From an uncultured Lachnospiraceae bacterium (GTDB lineage: Bacteria; Bacillota; Clostridia; Lachnospirales; Lachnospiraceae): DNA of 39,361 nt. The DNA is taken from NCBI GenBank assembly GCA_947626795.1, contig CANQTH010000020.1, positions 1 to 39,361 of the forward strand, written 5' to 3'. How positions within the stretch are numbered: position 1 is the first letter of the stretch; each line of letters begins with the position of its first letter. Of the stretch, positions 31,381 to 39,361 are shown in pieces. The translations under genes and the position numbers were made by a program. The notes under the pieces were generated by a model, which worked only from the letters and a program-made list of their open reading frames with translations, had not been told where the DNA came from and ran no database searches.

Positions 31381-32220
31381 ATGAAAAAAGTGATTACGGC
31401 AGTCATGGCTCTCGCGCTGTTCGCGGGAGCGGCGGCAGGGTGCGGCACAGGCAGCGGGCAGGAGGCGAAGAGCGCGGAAGCGGAAAGCTCCAGGACGGTT
31501 TCCACAGACGGGTCGACTTCGATGGAAAAAGTGATCGGGCTGTTAAGCGAGGCTTATATGGAAGCGAACAGCGGCGTCAAGGTCACGTACAACCCCACGG
31601 GATCGAGCGCGGGCATCCAGGCGGTGTCCGAAGGGCGGTGCGACATCGGGCTTGCAAGCCGCGACTTGAAGGAAGACGAGGCGGAGAACTTAGACGGGAC
31701 GGTCGTGGCCATCGATGGGATCGGCATGATCGTGAACCCGGAAAACCCGGTGGAGGATCTAAGCATCGAGCAGATCGGGAAGATCTACACAGGCGAGATC
31801 AGCAATTGGGCGGATCTTGGCGGGAACGACGCGCCGATCGTCTGCATCGGGCGCGAGGCGGCGTCAGGCACGCGCGATGGCTTTGAGGAAGTCACTGGCA
31901 CGAAAGACGCATGCAATTATGCGCAGGAACTGACCTCCACGGGCGACGTCATCCAGACCGTCTCCGGCAACCCGAACGCCATCGGCTATGCGTCCGTCGC
32001 TGCCTTAAACGACAGCGTGAAGGCTCTTGACATCGAAGGCGTCGCGCCGACGGCGGACACCATCCAGAGCGGGGCGTACAAGATCCAGAGGAATTTTGTC
32101 CTGGTCACGAAAAAGGATACGCCGCTTTCCGAAGAAGCGCAGGCATTCTTTGACTTTGTGACAGGTGGGGAAGCGGACGACCTGATCACGGAAGCGGGAG
32201 CCGTGCCGATCAAGCGGTAA
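31381..32220 (+). CDS. pstS: Phosphate-binding lipoprotein PstS
   Basis: 279 aa. A lipobox (FAGAAAGC) ends the signal peptide at about Cys21. The phosphate-binding pattern is seen in VSTDGSTSMEKVI, NPTGSSAGIQAV, IGLASRDLK and GREAASGTRDGFEEV. The mature protein would be tethered outside the membrane to feed PstCA. The start at 31381 has AAAGGAGAG 9 nt upstream. The gene is behind PHO-box-like repeats, so it should rise when phosphate is low. Confidence 0.95.
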   Translation: MKKVITAVMALALFAGAAAGCGTGSGQEAKSAEAESSRTVSTDGSTSMEKVIGLLSEAYMEANSGVKVTYNPTGSSAGIQAVSEGRCDIGLASRDLKEDEAENLDGTVVAIDGIGMIVNPENPVEDLSIEQIGKIYTGEISNWADLGGNDAPIVCIGREAASGTRDGFEEVTGTKDACNYAQELTSTGDVIQTVSGNPNAIGYASVAALNDSVKALDIEGVAPTADTIQSGAYKIQRNFVLVTKKDTPLSEEAQAFFDFVTGGEADDLITEAGAVPIKR

Positions 32221-32274
32221 AGAAAAGGGGCGCGCGGCTTCTGTTGGGGCCGCGCGGCCGGATAGGAGGCTGTT

Positions 32275-33156
32275 ATGGATAAGATGAGAAGAATGGGAAA
32301 GCGGGTGGAAACCGGGATGGGCGCATTGTTTTTCCTCTGCGGGGTCCTGACGATCCTGTTCGTGGCGCTGATCACCGTTTTCCTGCTGGCAAGCGGCATC
32401 CCGGCCATTCAAAAGATCGGGCTTTTTGATTTCCTGCTCGGCTCTGTCTGGGCGTCCACCGCCGCAGAGCCTTCCTACGGCATCCTGCCGTTTCTCTTAA
32501 CGTCGGTCTACGGGACGTTCGGGGCGATCTTGGCCGGGACGCCGATCGGGCTTCTGTGCGCCGTGTTTTTAGCGAAGATGGCGCCGGAAAAGGCCGGAAC
32601 GGCCGTGCGCGGGGCCGTAGACCTGTTAGCGGGGATCCCGTCCGTCGTCTACGGGCTTGTCGGGATGATCGTGGTCGTGCCTTTTGTGAGGGACGCCTTT
32701 GGGCTGCCGGACGGGGCGAACCTGCTTTCTGCGATCGTCGTCCTGGCGGTCATGATCTTGCCGTCCGTGATCTCCGTGTCGGAAACGGTGCTGCGGGCGG
32801 TTCCGAAAGAATACGAGGAAGCCTCGCTGGCTCTGGGGGCGACCTGGACGGAAACGGTGTTCGGGGTCGTCGTCCCGGCGGCGAAAAGCGGGATCGCGAC
32901 AGCGGTCATTTTGGGCGTCGGCCGCGCGGTCGGGGAGGCGATGGCGGTCATGATGGTTTCCGGGAACGTCGCAAATATGCCGAAATTGTTTGGGAGCGTG
33001 CGGTTTCTGACGACGGCGGTCGCAAGCGAGATGTCGTATTCCTCCGGCTTACAGCGGCAGGTGCTGTTCTCGATCGCCCTCGTGCTGTTCTTGTTCATCC
33101 TGGCGGTCAATCTGATCTTGAACCTGATCGTAAGAAGGGGGGAGCGGAATGAATGA
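32275..33156 (+). CDS. pstC: Phosphate ABC transporter permease PstC
   Basis: 293 aa, about six membrane helices. The N-terminal part has GILPFLLTSVYGTFGAILAGTPIGL, and the EAA-loop-type segment is EYEEASLALGATWTETVFGVVVPAAKSGI. Together with PstA it forms the channel. It overlaps the pstA start by 8 nt. Confidence 0.95.
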   Translation: MDKMRRMGKRVETGMGALFFLCGVLTILFVALITVFLLASGIPAIQKIGLFDFLLGSVWASTAAEPSYGILPFLLTSVYGTFGAILAGTPIGLLCAVFLAKMAPEKAGTAVRGAVDLLAGIPSVVYGLVGMIVVVPFVRDAFGLPDGANLLSAIVVLAVMILPSVISVSETVLRAVPKEYEEASLALGATWTETVFGVVVPAAKSGIATAVILGVGRAVGEAMAVMMVSGNVANMPKLFGSVRFLTTAVASEMSYSSGLQRQVLFSIALVLFLFILAVNLILNLIVRRGERNE

Positions 33157-34012
33157 AACGATATCGGCCGCAAGGCGGGCCAAAGTATTTTTGCTGAACG
33201 CGCTGATGTATCTGGCGGCCGGGCTGGTCTGCCTGCTGCTTGTGGGGATCATCGGATACCTTCTGTTCCGCGGCGTCCCCTACATCACCTGGGAGCTTGT
33301 GTCCACGAAGCCGAGCCTGCTAAGAGGCACGGTCGGGATCTTGCCGAACATCTTAAACACAGCGTATCTCATATTGGCGACGCTTGCCGTCGTCCTCCCG
33401 CTTGGGGTCGGGGCGGCGACGTATCTGAACGAGTATGCGAAAAACGAGAGGCTGGTTCGCGTCATCGGGCTTGCGACGGAAACGCTGGCGGGGATCCCGT
33501 CCATCATTTACGGCCTTGTCGGGATGCTGGCATTTGTGCAGTTCTGCAATCTTGGGACGAGCCTGCTCGCCGGGGCGCTCACGCTCGCCGTCATGACGCT
33601 CCCGACGGTCATCCGGACGACGGAAGAGAGCTTAAAGACCGTGCCGCAGTCCTACCGGGAAGGCTCGTTGGGCTTAGGGGCGGGGAAATGGCACATGATC
33701 CGGACCGTCGTCCTCCCGTGCGCCATTGACGGGATCGTGACAGGCTGCATCCTGTCGATCGGGCGCGTGGCTGGCGAAAGCGCGGCCCTCCTGTTCACGG
33801 CGGGGATGGCGAACGAGATGATGAATCTCTTAGAAGCCGTGCAGCCGGGCAACGCGGGATCGACGCTGACGATCGCGCTTTATATGTACGCGAAGGAGCG
33901 CGGGCAGTTCGACGTGGCCTTTGCGATCGCCGTCATCCTGCTGGCCTTGACGTTCCTGGTCAATCTGGCGGCAAAAGCGGCGGCGGGGAAATTAAAAAAG
34001 AAAAGAGGTTGA
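33149..34012 (+). CDS. pstA: Phosphate ABC transporter permease PstA
   Basis: 287 aa with about six membrane helices. The [19 protein letters not shown] region and the EAA loop [23 protein letters not shown] are characteristic. It partners PstC and is followed 4 nt later by pstB. Confidence 0.95.
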   Translation: MNETISAARRAKVFLLNALMYLAAGLVCLLLVGIIGYLLFRGVPYITWELVSTKPSLLRGTVGILPNILNTAYLILATLAVVLPLGVGAATYLNEYAKNERLVRVIGLATETLAGIPSIIYGLVGMLAFVQFCNLGTSLLAGALTLAVMTLPTVIRTTEESLKTVPQSYREGSLGLGAGKWHMIRTVVLPCAIDGIVTGCILSIGRVAGESAALLFTAGMANEMMNLLEAVQPGNAGSTLTIALYMYAKERGQFDVAFAIAVILLALTFLVNLAAKAAAGKLKKKRG

Positions 34013-34016
34013 GCAA

Positions 34017-34769
34017 ATGGGAGAGATCATGACGGCAAAGGACTTGAATTTGTGGTATGGGGCGAACCATGCGCTGAAGAACATCAGCCTTGGGATCTTG
34101 CAGCACAGGATAACGGCGCTGATCGGCCCTTCGGGATGCGGGAAATCCACGTTCCTAAAGACGCTGAACCGGATGAACGACCTGGTGCGGGGCTGCCGGA
34201 TCGAAGGGGAAGTGAAGCTTTTGGGGACGGATATTTATCAGAACATGGACGCGACGGTTTTGCGCAAGCGCGTCGGGATGGTCTTCCAGAAGCCGAACCC
34301 GTTCCCCATGAGCATTTATGACAACATCGCGTACGGGCCTAGGATCCACGGGATCAAGTCCAGGGTAAAGCTGGATGAGATCGTGGAGCGGTCCCTGACG
34401 CAGGCCGCCATCTGGGACGAGTGCAAGGACAGGCTGAAAAAGAGCGCGCTGGGGCTGAGCGGCGGGCAGCAGCAGAGGCTCTGCATCGCAAGGGCGCTGG
34501 CGGTCGAGCCGGAAGTCCTGCTGATGGACGAGCCGACGTCGGCGTTAGACCCGATCTCCACGTCGAAGATCGAGGATCTGGCAATGGAGCTGAAACAAGA
34601 CTATACGATCGTCATGGTGACGCACAATATGCAGCAGGCGGTAAGGATCGCGGATCAGACGGCGTTCTTTTTGCTGGGCGAGGTTGTGGAGCTTGGCGAT
34701 ACGGAAACGATGTTCTCATCCCCGTCCGATCAGAGGACGGAGGATTATATCACAGGGAGGTTTGGGTAA
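34017..34769 (+). CDS. pstB: Phosphate ABC transporter ATPase PstB
   Basis: 250 aa, standard length. Walker [10 protein letters not shown], the signature [15 protein letters not shown], Walker [14 protein letters not shown] and the H-loop [10 protein letters not shown] are complete. It energises PstSCA. Its stop overlaps the phoU start. Confidence 0.97.
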   Translation: MGEIMTAKDLNLWYGANHALKNISLGILQHRITALIGPSGCGKSTFLKTLNRMNDLVRGCRIEGEVKLLGTDIYQNMDATVLRKRVGMVFQKPNPFPMSIYDNIAYGPRIHGIKSRVKLDEIVERSLTQAAIWDECKDRLKKSALGLSGGQQQRLCIARALAVEPEVLLMDEPTSALDPISTSKIEDLAMELKQDYTIVMVTHNMQQAVRIADQTAFFLLGEVVELGDTETMFSSPSDQRTEDYITGRFG

Positions 34770-35431
34770 TGCGGGATTATTTTGGCAAACAGTTGTCGCA
34801 GCTGAACACGGAGCTGATCACGATGGGCGCGCTGTGCGAGGAAGCGATCGCAAACGCCGTGAATTATCTTATGGACGGTGAGGAAAGCAGCAGGGAAGCC
34901 TGTGTCGAGGCGGACAGGCAGGTGGACAAGATGGAACGTGAGATCGAGATGTCCTGCATCCGCCTGATCTTACAGCAGCAGCCAGTGGCAAAGGACCTGC
35001 GCGCAGTCTCCGCGGCCTTAAAAATGATATCCGACATGGAGCGCATCGGCGACCAGGCCTCGGATATTGTGGAGATCGTGCCTTACGTGAGAAAAAGCGG
35101 CGTTGAGAACGGGACGCATATCCGGGACATGGCGGACGCCGCCCGCAAGATGGTGTCGGAAAGCGTCGAGTCTTTCGTGAAAATGGACATTCAGGCCGCC
35201 TACGCGGTCATCGCGCACGACGACCAGGTCGACGAATTATTTGACAAGGTGAAGCAGGAGCTGATAAAATCAATTGCGGAAGGGAACGCGAGCGCGGAGG
35301 CGCTGATCGACCTTCTCATGATCGCGAAATATTTTGAACGCATCGGCGACCATGCCCAAAACATTGCGGAATGGGTCATCTATTCCATCACGGGGAAGCA
35401 TCTGGGGAAGGACAAGGAGGGACTCGCATGA
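34769..35431 (+). CDS. phoU: Phosphate signalling protein PhoU
   Basis: 220 aa built of two three-helix PhoU repeats; the paired signatures are ISDMERIGDQASDIVEI and AKYFERIGDHAQNIAEW. PhoU links the Pst transporter to PhoR and dampens the response when phosphate is ample. The start overlaps the pstB stop (TAATG) and its own stop overlaps phoP (ATGA). Confidence 0.96.
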   Translation: MRDYFGKQLSQLNTELITMGALCEEAIANAVNYLMDGEESSREACVEADRQVDKMEREIEMSCIRLILQQQPVAKDLRAVSAALKMISDMERIGDQASDIVEIVPYVRKSGVENGTHIRDMADAARKMVSESVESFVKMDIQAAYAVIAHDDQVDELFDKVKQELIKSIAEGNASAEALIDLLMIAKYFERIGDHAQNIAEWVIYSITGKHLGKDKEGLA

Positions 35432-36105
35432 TCTACCTGGTAGAGGACGACGACAATATCCGGAAGCTCGTAAGCTACGCGTTGGAGAAAGAAGGATACG
35501 GGGTAAGGGGCTTCGCGGCTCCGAAAGAATTCTGGGAAGGGATAAAAGAAGAAGCCCCGGAGCTGGTCTTGCTGGACATCATGCTCCCGGGGGAAGACGG
35601 GCTTACGATCCTGCGCCGCCTCCGGGGAAGCGTGGAGACGGAACAGATCCCGGTCATCATGCTCACGGCCAAGGGCAGCGAATTTGACAAAGTGACCGGG
35701 CTTGACATGGGCGCGGACGACTATGTCGCGAAGCCGTTTGGGACAATGGAGCTGATCTCCCGGGTGCGGGCGGTCCTGCGCCGCTTCCAAAGCGCGCGGG
35801 CGCAGAAAACATATGAGGTAGGGAATCTGTATGTCGACCCGGAGCGGCATATCATCTCTGTGTCGGGCAAGTCAGTCCTGCTTTCTTATAAAGAATACCT
35901 GCTCTTGCTGGAGCTGCTTGAGGCGGAGGGGCGCGTTGTGGGGCGCGACACGCTGCTTGCGAAGGTCTGGGGCGAATATTATGCGGAATCGCGGACGCTC
36001 GACGTCCACATCCGCAAGCTGCGCGTCAAGCTCGGGGACGCCGGGCGGCTGATCCAGACGGTCAAGGGGATCGGCTACAAGCTGGGAGGTGAGGGAAATG
36101 AATAA
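35428..36105 (+). CDS. phoP: Phosphate response regulator PhoP (OmpR family)
   Basis: 225 aa. The receiver domain has the acidic cluster EDDD (residues 6-9), the phosphoacceptor D50 (LVLLDIMLPGEDG) and the conserved Lys in VAKPFG. The C-terminal winged helix has the ESRTLDVHIRKLRVKLG and VKGIGYKL signatures. Likely binds the TTAACA repeats before pstS. AAGGAGGG ribosome site. Identity as PhoP is from gene order with pst, phoU and a PhoR-like kinase. Confidence 0.93.
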   Translation: MIYLVEDDDNIRKLVSYALEKEGYGVRGFAAPKEFWEGIKEEAPELVLLDIMLPGEDGLTILRRLRGSVETEQIPVIMLTAKGSEFDKVTGLDMGADDYVAKPFGTMELISRVRAVLRRFQSARAQKTYEVGNLYVDPERHIISVSGKSVLLSYKEYLLLLELLEAEGRVVGRDTLLAKVWGEYYAESRTLDVHIRKLRVKLGDAGRLIQTVKGIGYKLGGEGNE

Positions 36106-37756
36106 AAAGATCTTCCGCTCGTCCCTGCTGACGGCGTTTTTGGTACTGGCGTCCACGATCGCCCTGATCATGGGGACGCTGTATGATTTTTTCGAGCGGC
36201 AGATGCAGGAGGAGCTGGAGGGCCGGGCGGACGTCATCGCGCAGGCCGTGGAGAAGGACGGCGTCCGGTTTTTCGACGGATTTTCGAGCAGTGACGAGCG
36301 CGTGACGCTCATCGACCTGGACGGGAGCGTGCTTTACGACAGCGAGGCGGAAGAAGGGACGCTGGACAACCACGCGGAGCGCGAGGAGATCGAGGAAGCG
36401 ACGGCGTACGGGACGGGCATGAGCATCCGCTATTCCAAGACCTTAATGGAAAAGACGATCTACTATGCCGTGCGGCTGGAAGACCGCAAGATCTTGCGCG
36501 TGTCAGCCAAACAGCATACGGTAGCCTCCATCCTGCTGGGGCTGGTCCAGCCGCTTTTGTGCATCATGGCGGTTGCGCTTGCGCTGACGCTGTTTCTGTC
36601 CTCCAGGGTGTCGAAGGCCATCGTCGGCCCGATCAACAAGCTGGACTTAGAAACGCCGGAAAACAACAGCGACGCCTATGAGGAATTGACGCCTCTGCTG
36701 CGCAAGATCGCGGATCAGAAGCAGACTATCGAGGAAAATCTGGCGGACGCGCATAAGAAGCAGGAAGAATTTAACCTGATCACCGAGAACATGAGCGAGG
36801 GCTTCATCGTCGTCGACGAGGACGCGAGCCTTTTGACGTACAACACAGCCGCGCTGGATCTTTTGGGCATCACGCCGCCAGCCGACGGGAACGTCCTTAC
36901 GTACTGCCGGGAAAAAGATTTCCGGGAGACGGTCGCGAAGGCGCTTTCCGGGGAGCGGGCGGAAAACACGATGGAGAAGGGCGGGCGCAGCTACGGCCTG
37001 ATCGCGAACCCTGTGTTCGAGGCCGGGAAAGCCATTGGCGCGGTCGTCGTGATCTTGGACATCACGGAACGGGAAAAGCGCGAGGCGCTCCGGCGGGAAT
37101 TTACCGCGAACGTCTCCCATGAGCTAAAGACGCCGCTCACGTCGATCTCCGGCTTCGCGGAATTGATGAAGGAGGGGGACGTCGCGCCGGACACGGCGCT
37201 TGATTTTTCCGCGTCGATCTACGACGAGGCGCAGCGGCTGATCGCGCTCGTGAACGATATCATCACGATCTCCGAGCTGGACGGCGGGAGCGTTCCGTTC
37301 GAGGAAGAGGAAGTGGACGTCCATGCGCTGGCAAAGGAGATCCTTGGGCGTTTGGAAAGCCAGGCGAAGAAGAAGGACGTTACGTTAAGCCTGCTTGGCG
37401 GGCCTGCGAAAGTAAAGGGCGTGCGTCGGATCTTAGACGAGATGCTCGGCAACCTCTGCGACAACGCCATCAAATATAATAAGGAGCATGGGGCGGTGGA
37501 CGTGGTGGTCAGCCAGTCGGAGCGCGAAGTATCGGTTCTTGTGCGCGACACGGGGATCGGGATCCCGGACGCGCAGAAAGAGCGGGTGTTCGAGCGGTTC
37601 TACCGGGTGGACAAGAGCCATTCCAAGCAGGTCGGCGGCACGGGGCTGGGGCTTGCGATCGTAAAGCATGGCGCGCTTTTCCATCATGCCGGGATCAGGC
37701 TGGAAAGCACGGAAGGGAAAGGCACGTCCGTGACGCTCTCCTTTCCAAAAGGGTAG
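36098..37756 (+). CDS. phoR: Phosphate sensor kinase PhoR
   Basis: 552 aa from the ATG at 36098 (GGAGGTGAGGG upstream), overlapping phoP by 8 nt. Membrane helices at about residues 9-28 and 143-168 flank an extracytoplasmic domain of about 110 residues; then come a HAMP-like linker, a PAS domain (about 225-325), the HisKA box FTANVSHELKTPL with H341, and an HATPase domain (NLCDNAIKYN, DTGIGIPD, GGTGLGLAIVKH). It phosphorylates PhoP under low phosphate. Confidence 0.93.
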   Translation: MNKKIFRSSLLTAFLVLASTIALIMGTLYDFFERQMQEELEGRADVIAQAVEKDGVRFFDGFSSSDERVTLIDLDGSVLYDSEAEEGTLDNHAEREEIEEATAYGTGMSIRYSKTLMEKTIYYAVRLEDRKILRVSAKQHTVASILLGLVQPLLCIMAVALALTLFLSSRVSKAIVGPINKLDLETPENNSDAYEELTPLLRKIADQKQTIEENLADAHKKQEEFNLITENMSEGFIVVDEDASLLTYNTAALDLLGITPPADGNVLTYCREKDFRETVAKALSGERAENTMEKGGRSYGLIANPVFEAGKAIGAVVVILDITEREKREALRREFTANVSHELKTPLTSISGFAELMKEGDVAPDTALDFSASIYDEAQRLIALVNDIITISELDGGSVPFEEEEVDVHALAKEILGRLESQAKKKDVTLSLLGGPAKVKGVRRILDEMLGNLCDNAIKYNKEHGAVDVVVSQSEREVSVLVRDTGIGIPDAQKERVFERFYRVDKSHSKQVGGTGLGLAIVKHGALFHHAGIRLESTEGKGTSVTLSFPKG

Positions 37757-37772
37757 AGGGGGGATAACAATT

Positions 37773-37785
37773 CAGCCTTCGGCTG
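37773..37785. repeat. Small hairpin after phoR
   Basis: CAGCC-TTC-GGCTG without a T-run, with AACA/TGTT flanks able to extend the stem. It may be a weak transcript end for the phosphate operon. Confidence 0.35.
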
Positions 37786-37823
37786 TCCTGTTACTGGAGG
37801 GGCAGAGAAATAGGACGCCCATC

Positions 37824-37852
37824 TTGACGTTTTTTGCAGAAAATGATATGGG
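37824..37852 (+). promoter_or_regulatory. Weak promoter candidate for the chemoreceptor gene
   Basis: TTGACG at 37824-37829, 17-nt spacer, TATGGG at 37847-37852. The -35 box is good, the -10 box is poor. Confidence 0.3.
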
Positions 37853-37898
37853 TTAATGCGGAAGGGTTTTTGTGTTTTTTGGGAAAGGGGTTATTCAA

Positions 37899-39311
37899 AT
37901 GAAGCAAAAGACAAGGAAACTTAGCATCCGCACAAAGATCTTGATCCCGGTCGGGGCGATGATCATCCTGATCTGCCTGACGCTGGGTCTCATGTCCTAC
38001 CGGAGCATCGAGGACGGCCTGGTGGGGATGGGCGTGGAAAAGGCGGACATGGCGGCGTCCTTAGCGCTGGACTCGATCAATGGGAACGTGATCGCAGGCC
38101 TGGAGGAAGGATGCGAGAATGGGATCGAGTACCAGACGCAGCTCATGGCGATGCGCAAGATACAGGAACGCTGCGGGCTGGCCTATATGTATACCCTCTA
38201 TACGGACGGCAGCCAGGTCTATTACGGGATCGACACGGACAGGTCCAAGAACCGCTATAAAGTCGGAGATCCGTTTGAGGAGTCCTATGAGGAACTGAAA
38301 AGCGTATTCGAGGGGGAGGATTATGTGCAGGACTACATTGACACCACGCCGGACGGCAACCTGGTGTCGGTATACAAGCCGATCAAGGACAGCTCCGGGA
38401 ATGTCATCAGCATCCTGGGATGCGATTACGACGCCTCTTCCGTCGTGGCGCGCTTAAACGCGAACCGGAACCGCGTGATCCTGGTCGCGGTCATCTGCTT
38501 AGCGCTGTCTTTTCTGATCTTGAATTTCCTGATCATGCGGATCACGCGGAGCCTGCGGACCGTGAACGGAAAGATCCGCGACCTTGTCTATAATAAGGGG
38601 GATCTGACGAAGAAGCTGGATATCCGGACCGGGGACGAGCTGGAGCTGATCGCGGACAACGTGAACAGCCTGCTGGAACACATACGCGAGATCATGTTAA
38701 GCATTGCGGGCAATTCCCTGCAGCTCAACGGCTCGTCGAAAAACGTGGTGGACAGCCTCTCAGGCGCGGAAATGAGCATCACGGACGTGTCCGCGACCAT
38801 GGAGGAGATGAGCGCGGCCATGGAGGAGACGAACGCTTCCCTGAACCAGATCACCGAGATGATGGGGGAGATCTACAATACGACGGAGACAATCTCGTCG
38901 AGCGCGGCCGAAGGGGAGCGGTCTTCCGGCGAGACGGCGCAGAAGGCGGCCAAGATCTATGGGCTGGCGAAGGGCGACCAGGCGCACGCGCGGGAATTGG
39001 CGCAGGAAATGGCCGACGCCATGAACGAGAAGATCGAGAAATCAAAAGAAGTGGAACAGATCAGCGCGCTAAGCGAGAATATCATCAAGATCACGGAGCA
39101 GACGAACCTGCTTGCCTTAAATGCGAACATCGAGGCGGCGCGGGCCGGGGAAGCCGGGAAAGGCTTTGCGGTCGTGGCGGATGAGATTGGGAAGCTCGCG
39201 ACGGATTCCGCGGGGAGCGCGGCGCAGATCCAGCGCGTGAGCGCGAACGTCATCAATACGGTGAACGAATTGGCGCAGAACGCGGGCTCTTCGGGGGTGA
39301 TGGTGGGTTAA
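37899..39311 (+). CDS. Methyl-accepting chemotaxis protein, 3' end disrupted
   Basis: The ATG at 37899 has GAAAGGGG 8 nt upstream. A membrane helix at about residues 12-33, an extracytoplasmic sensor (dCache/sCache-like, residues about 35-190) and a second helix at about 192-212 are followed by a HAMP domain and the cytoplasmic coiled coil. The signalling tip is intact: [32 protein letters not shown] in two parts. The frame then breaks off: after VNELAQNA it reads GSSGVMVG and stops at 39311, where a receptor would normally continue about 50 residues more. The DNA from about 39285 looks like the end of an insertion sequence. The product is probably a truncated, non-native receptor. Confidence 0.88.
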   Translation: MKQKTRKLSIRTKILIPVGAMIILICLTLGLMSYRSIEDGLVGMGVEKADMAASLALDSINGNVIAGLEEGCENGIEYQTQLMAMRKIQERCGLAYMYTLYTDGSQVYYGIDTDRSKNRYKVGDPFEESYEELKSVFEGEDYVQDYIDTTPDGNLVSVYKPIKDSSGNVISILGCDYDASSVVARLNANRNRVILVAVICLALSFLILNFLIMRITRSLRTVNGKIRDLVYNKGDLTKKLDIRTGDELELIADNVNSLLEHIREIMLSIAGNSLQLNGSSKNVVDSLSGAEMSITDVSATMEEMSAAMEETNASLNQITEMMGEIYNTTETISSSAAEGERSSGETAQKAAKIYGLAKGDQAHARELAQEMADAMNEKIEKSKEVEQISALSENIIKITEQTNLLALNANIEAARAGEAGKGFAVVADEIGKLATDSAGSAAQIQRVSANVINTVNELAQNAGSSGVMVG

Positions 39312-39361
39312 AAATACCTTCACCCCCAGTAACTACGCTGATTATCCCCGCATGGGTTTTC
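39285..39361. mobile_element. Probable left end of an insertion sequence (ISL3-like)
   Basis: From GGCTCTTCGG at 39285 the sequence no longer fits the chemoreceptor. GGCTCTTC is the usual start of ISL3-family terminal repeats. An inner inverted repeat GGGGGTGA (39293-39300) / TCACCCCC (39320-39327) follows. The window ends before any transposase gene, so the call rests on the terminus and the interrupted gene. Confidence 0.45.

Noticed and set aside
37763-37775. GGATAACAATT resembling a lac operator or vector sequence
   Set aside because: The match is short and the flanks do not fit lacO or any common vector; it is taken as chance.

Overview
The window reads as chromosomal DNA of an endospore-forming member of the Clostridia, most likely Lachnospiraceae. 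Evidence for this is the sporulation pair yqfC-yqfD ahead of phoH and ybeY, the Firmicutes-specific Prp protease between rplU and rpmA with a cleavable L27 N-terminus, the radical SAM / DUF2344 / RNase E-G / L21 gene order, a Clostridia-type pstSCAB-phoU-phoP-phoR operon, and frequent TTG starts behind strong Shine-Dalgarno sites. No rRNA or tRNA gene and no CRISPR array was seen.

Layout. Positions 1-11,000 are accessory in character and look more A+T-rich by eye. They hold several lineage-specific proteins of unknown function (2-199, 338-943, 1126-1704, 3475-4344, 9959-10717), a tcdA-larE pair, and a remnant of a HigA-type antitoxin. They also hold a self-regulated small membrane protein/XRE module with three palindromic operators, a divergent EamA exporter and XRE regulator, and an Agr-type LytTR regulator/GHKL kinase pair with two direct repeats 21 bp apart in front of it. 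A 280-bp mosaic of hairpins follows the kinase.

From about 11,000 the sequence is G+C-rich housekeeping DNA: flavodoxin, pyrimidine-nucleoside phosphorylase, then yqfC-yqfD-phoH-(degenerate HD protein)-ybeY, a DUF3048 lipoprotein and a MurJ/SpoVB-type flippase. Next come the radical SAM/DUF2344/RNase E-G block, an ECF sigma factor with a membrane partner that sits between RNase E/G and rplU, and then rplU-prp-rpmA-obgE-yhbY-nadD-yqeK-rsfS. A complete phosphate regulon follows (pstS-pstC-pstA-pstB-phoU-phoP-phoR) with PHO-box-like repeats in front of pstS. The last gene is a chemoreceptor that appears to be cut by the left end of an insertion sequence at the window edge.

How the parts fit together. 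The ribosome-linked block joins L21, L27 and its processing protease to the assembly GTPase Obg, the pre-50S factor YhbY and the silencing factor RsfS, with NAD synthesis (NadD) and Ap4A hydrolysis (YqeK) embedded in it. The phosphate block is a closed loop: PhoP-PhoR are encoded behind the transporter they control, and PhoP-like boxes sit at the pstS promoter. The least explained points are the loss of catalytic residues in the PgpH-position HD protein, the structured intergenic elements, the perfect cre-like palindrome before the ECF sigma gene, and the unknown Lachnospiraceae-type proteins. No single undescribed system can be proved from sequence alone.
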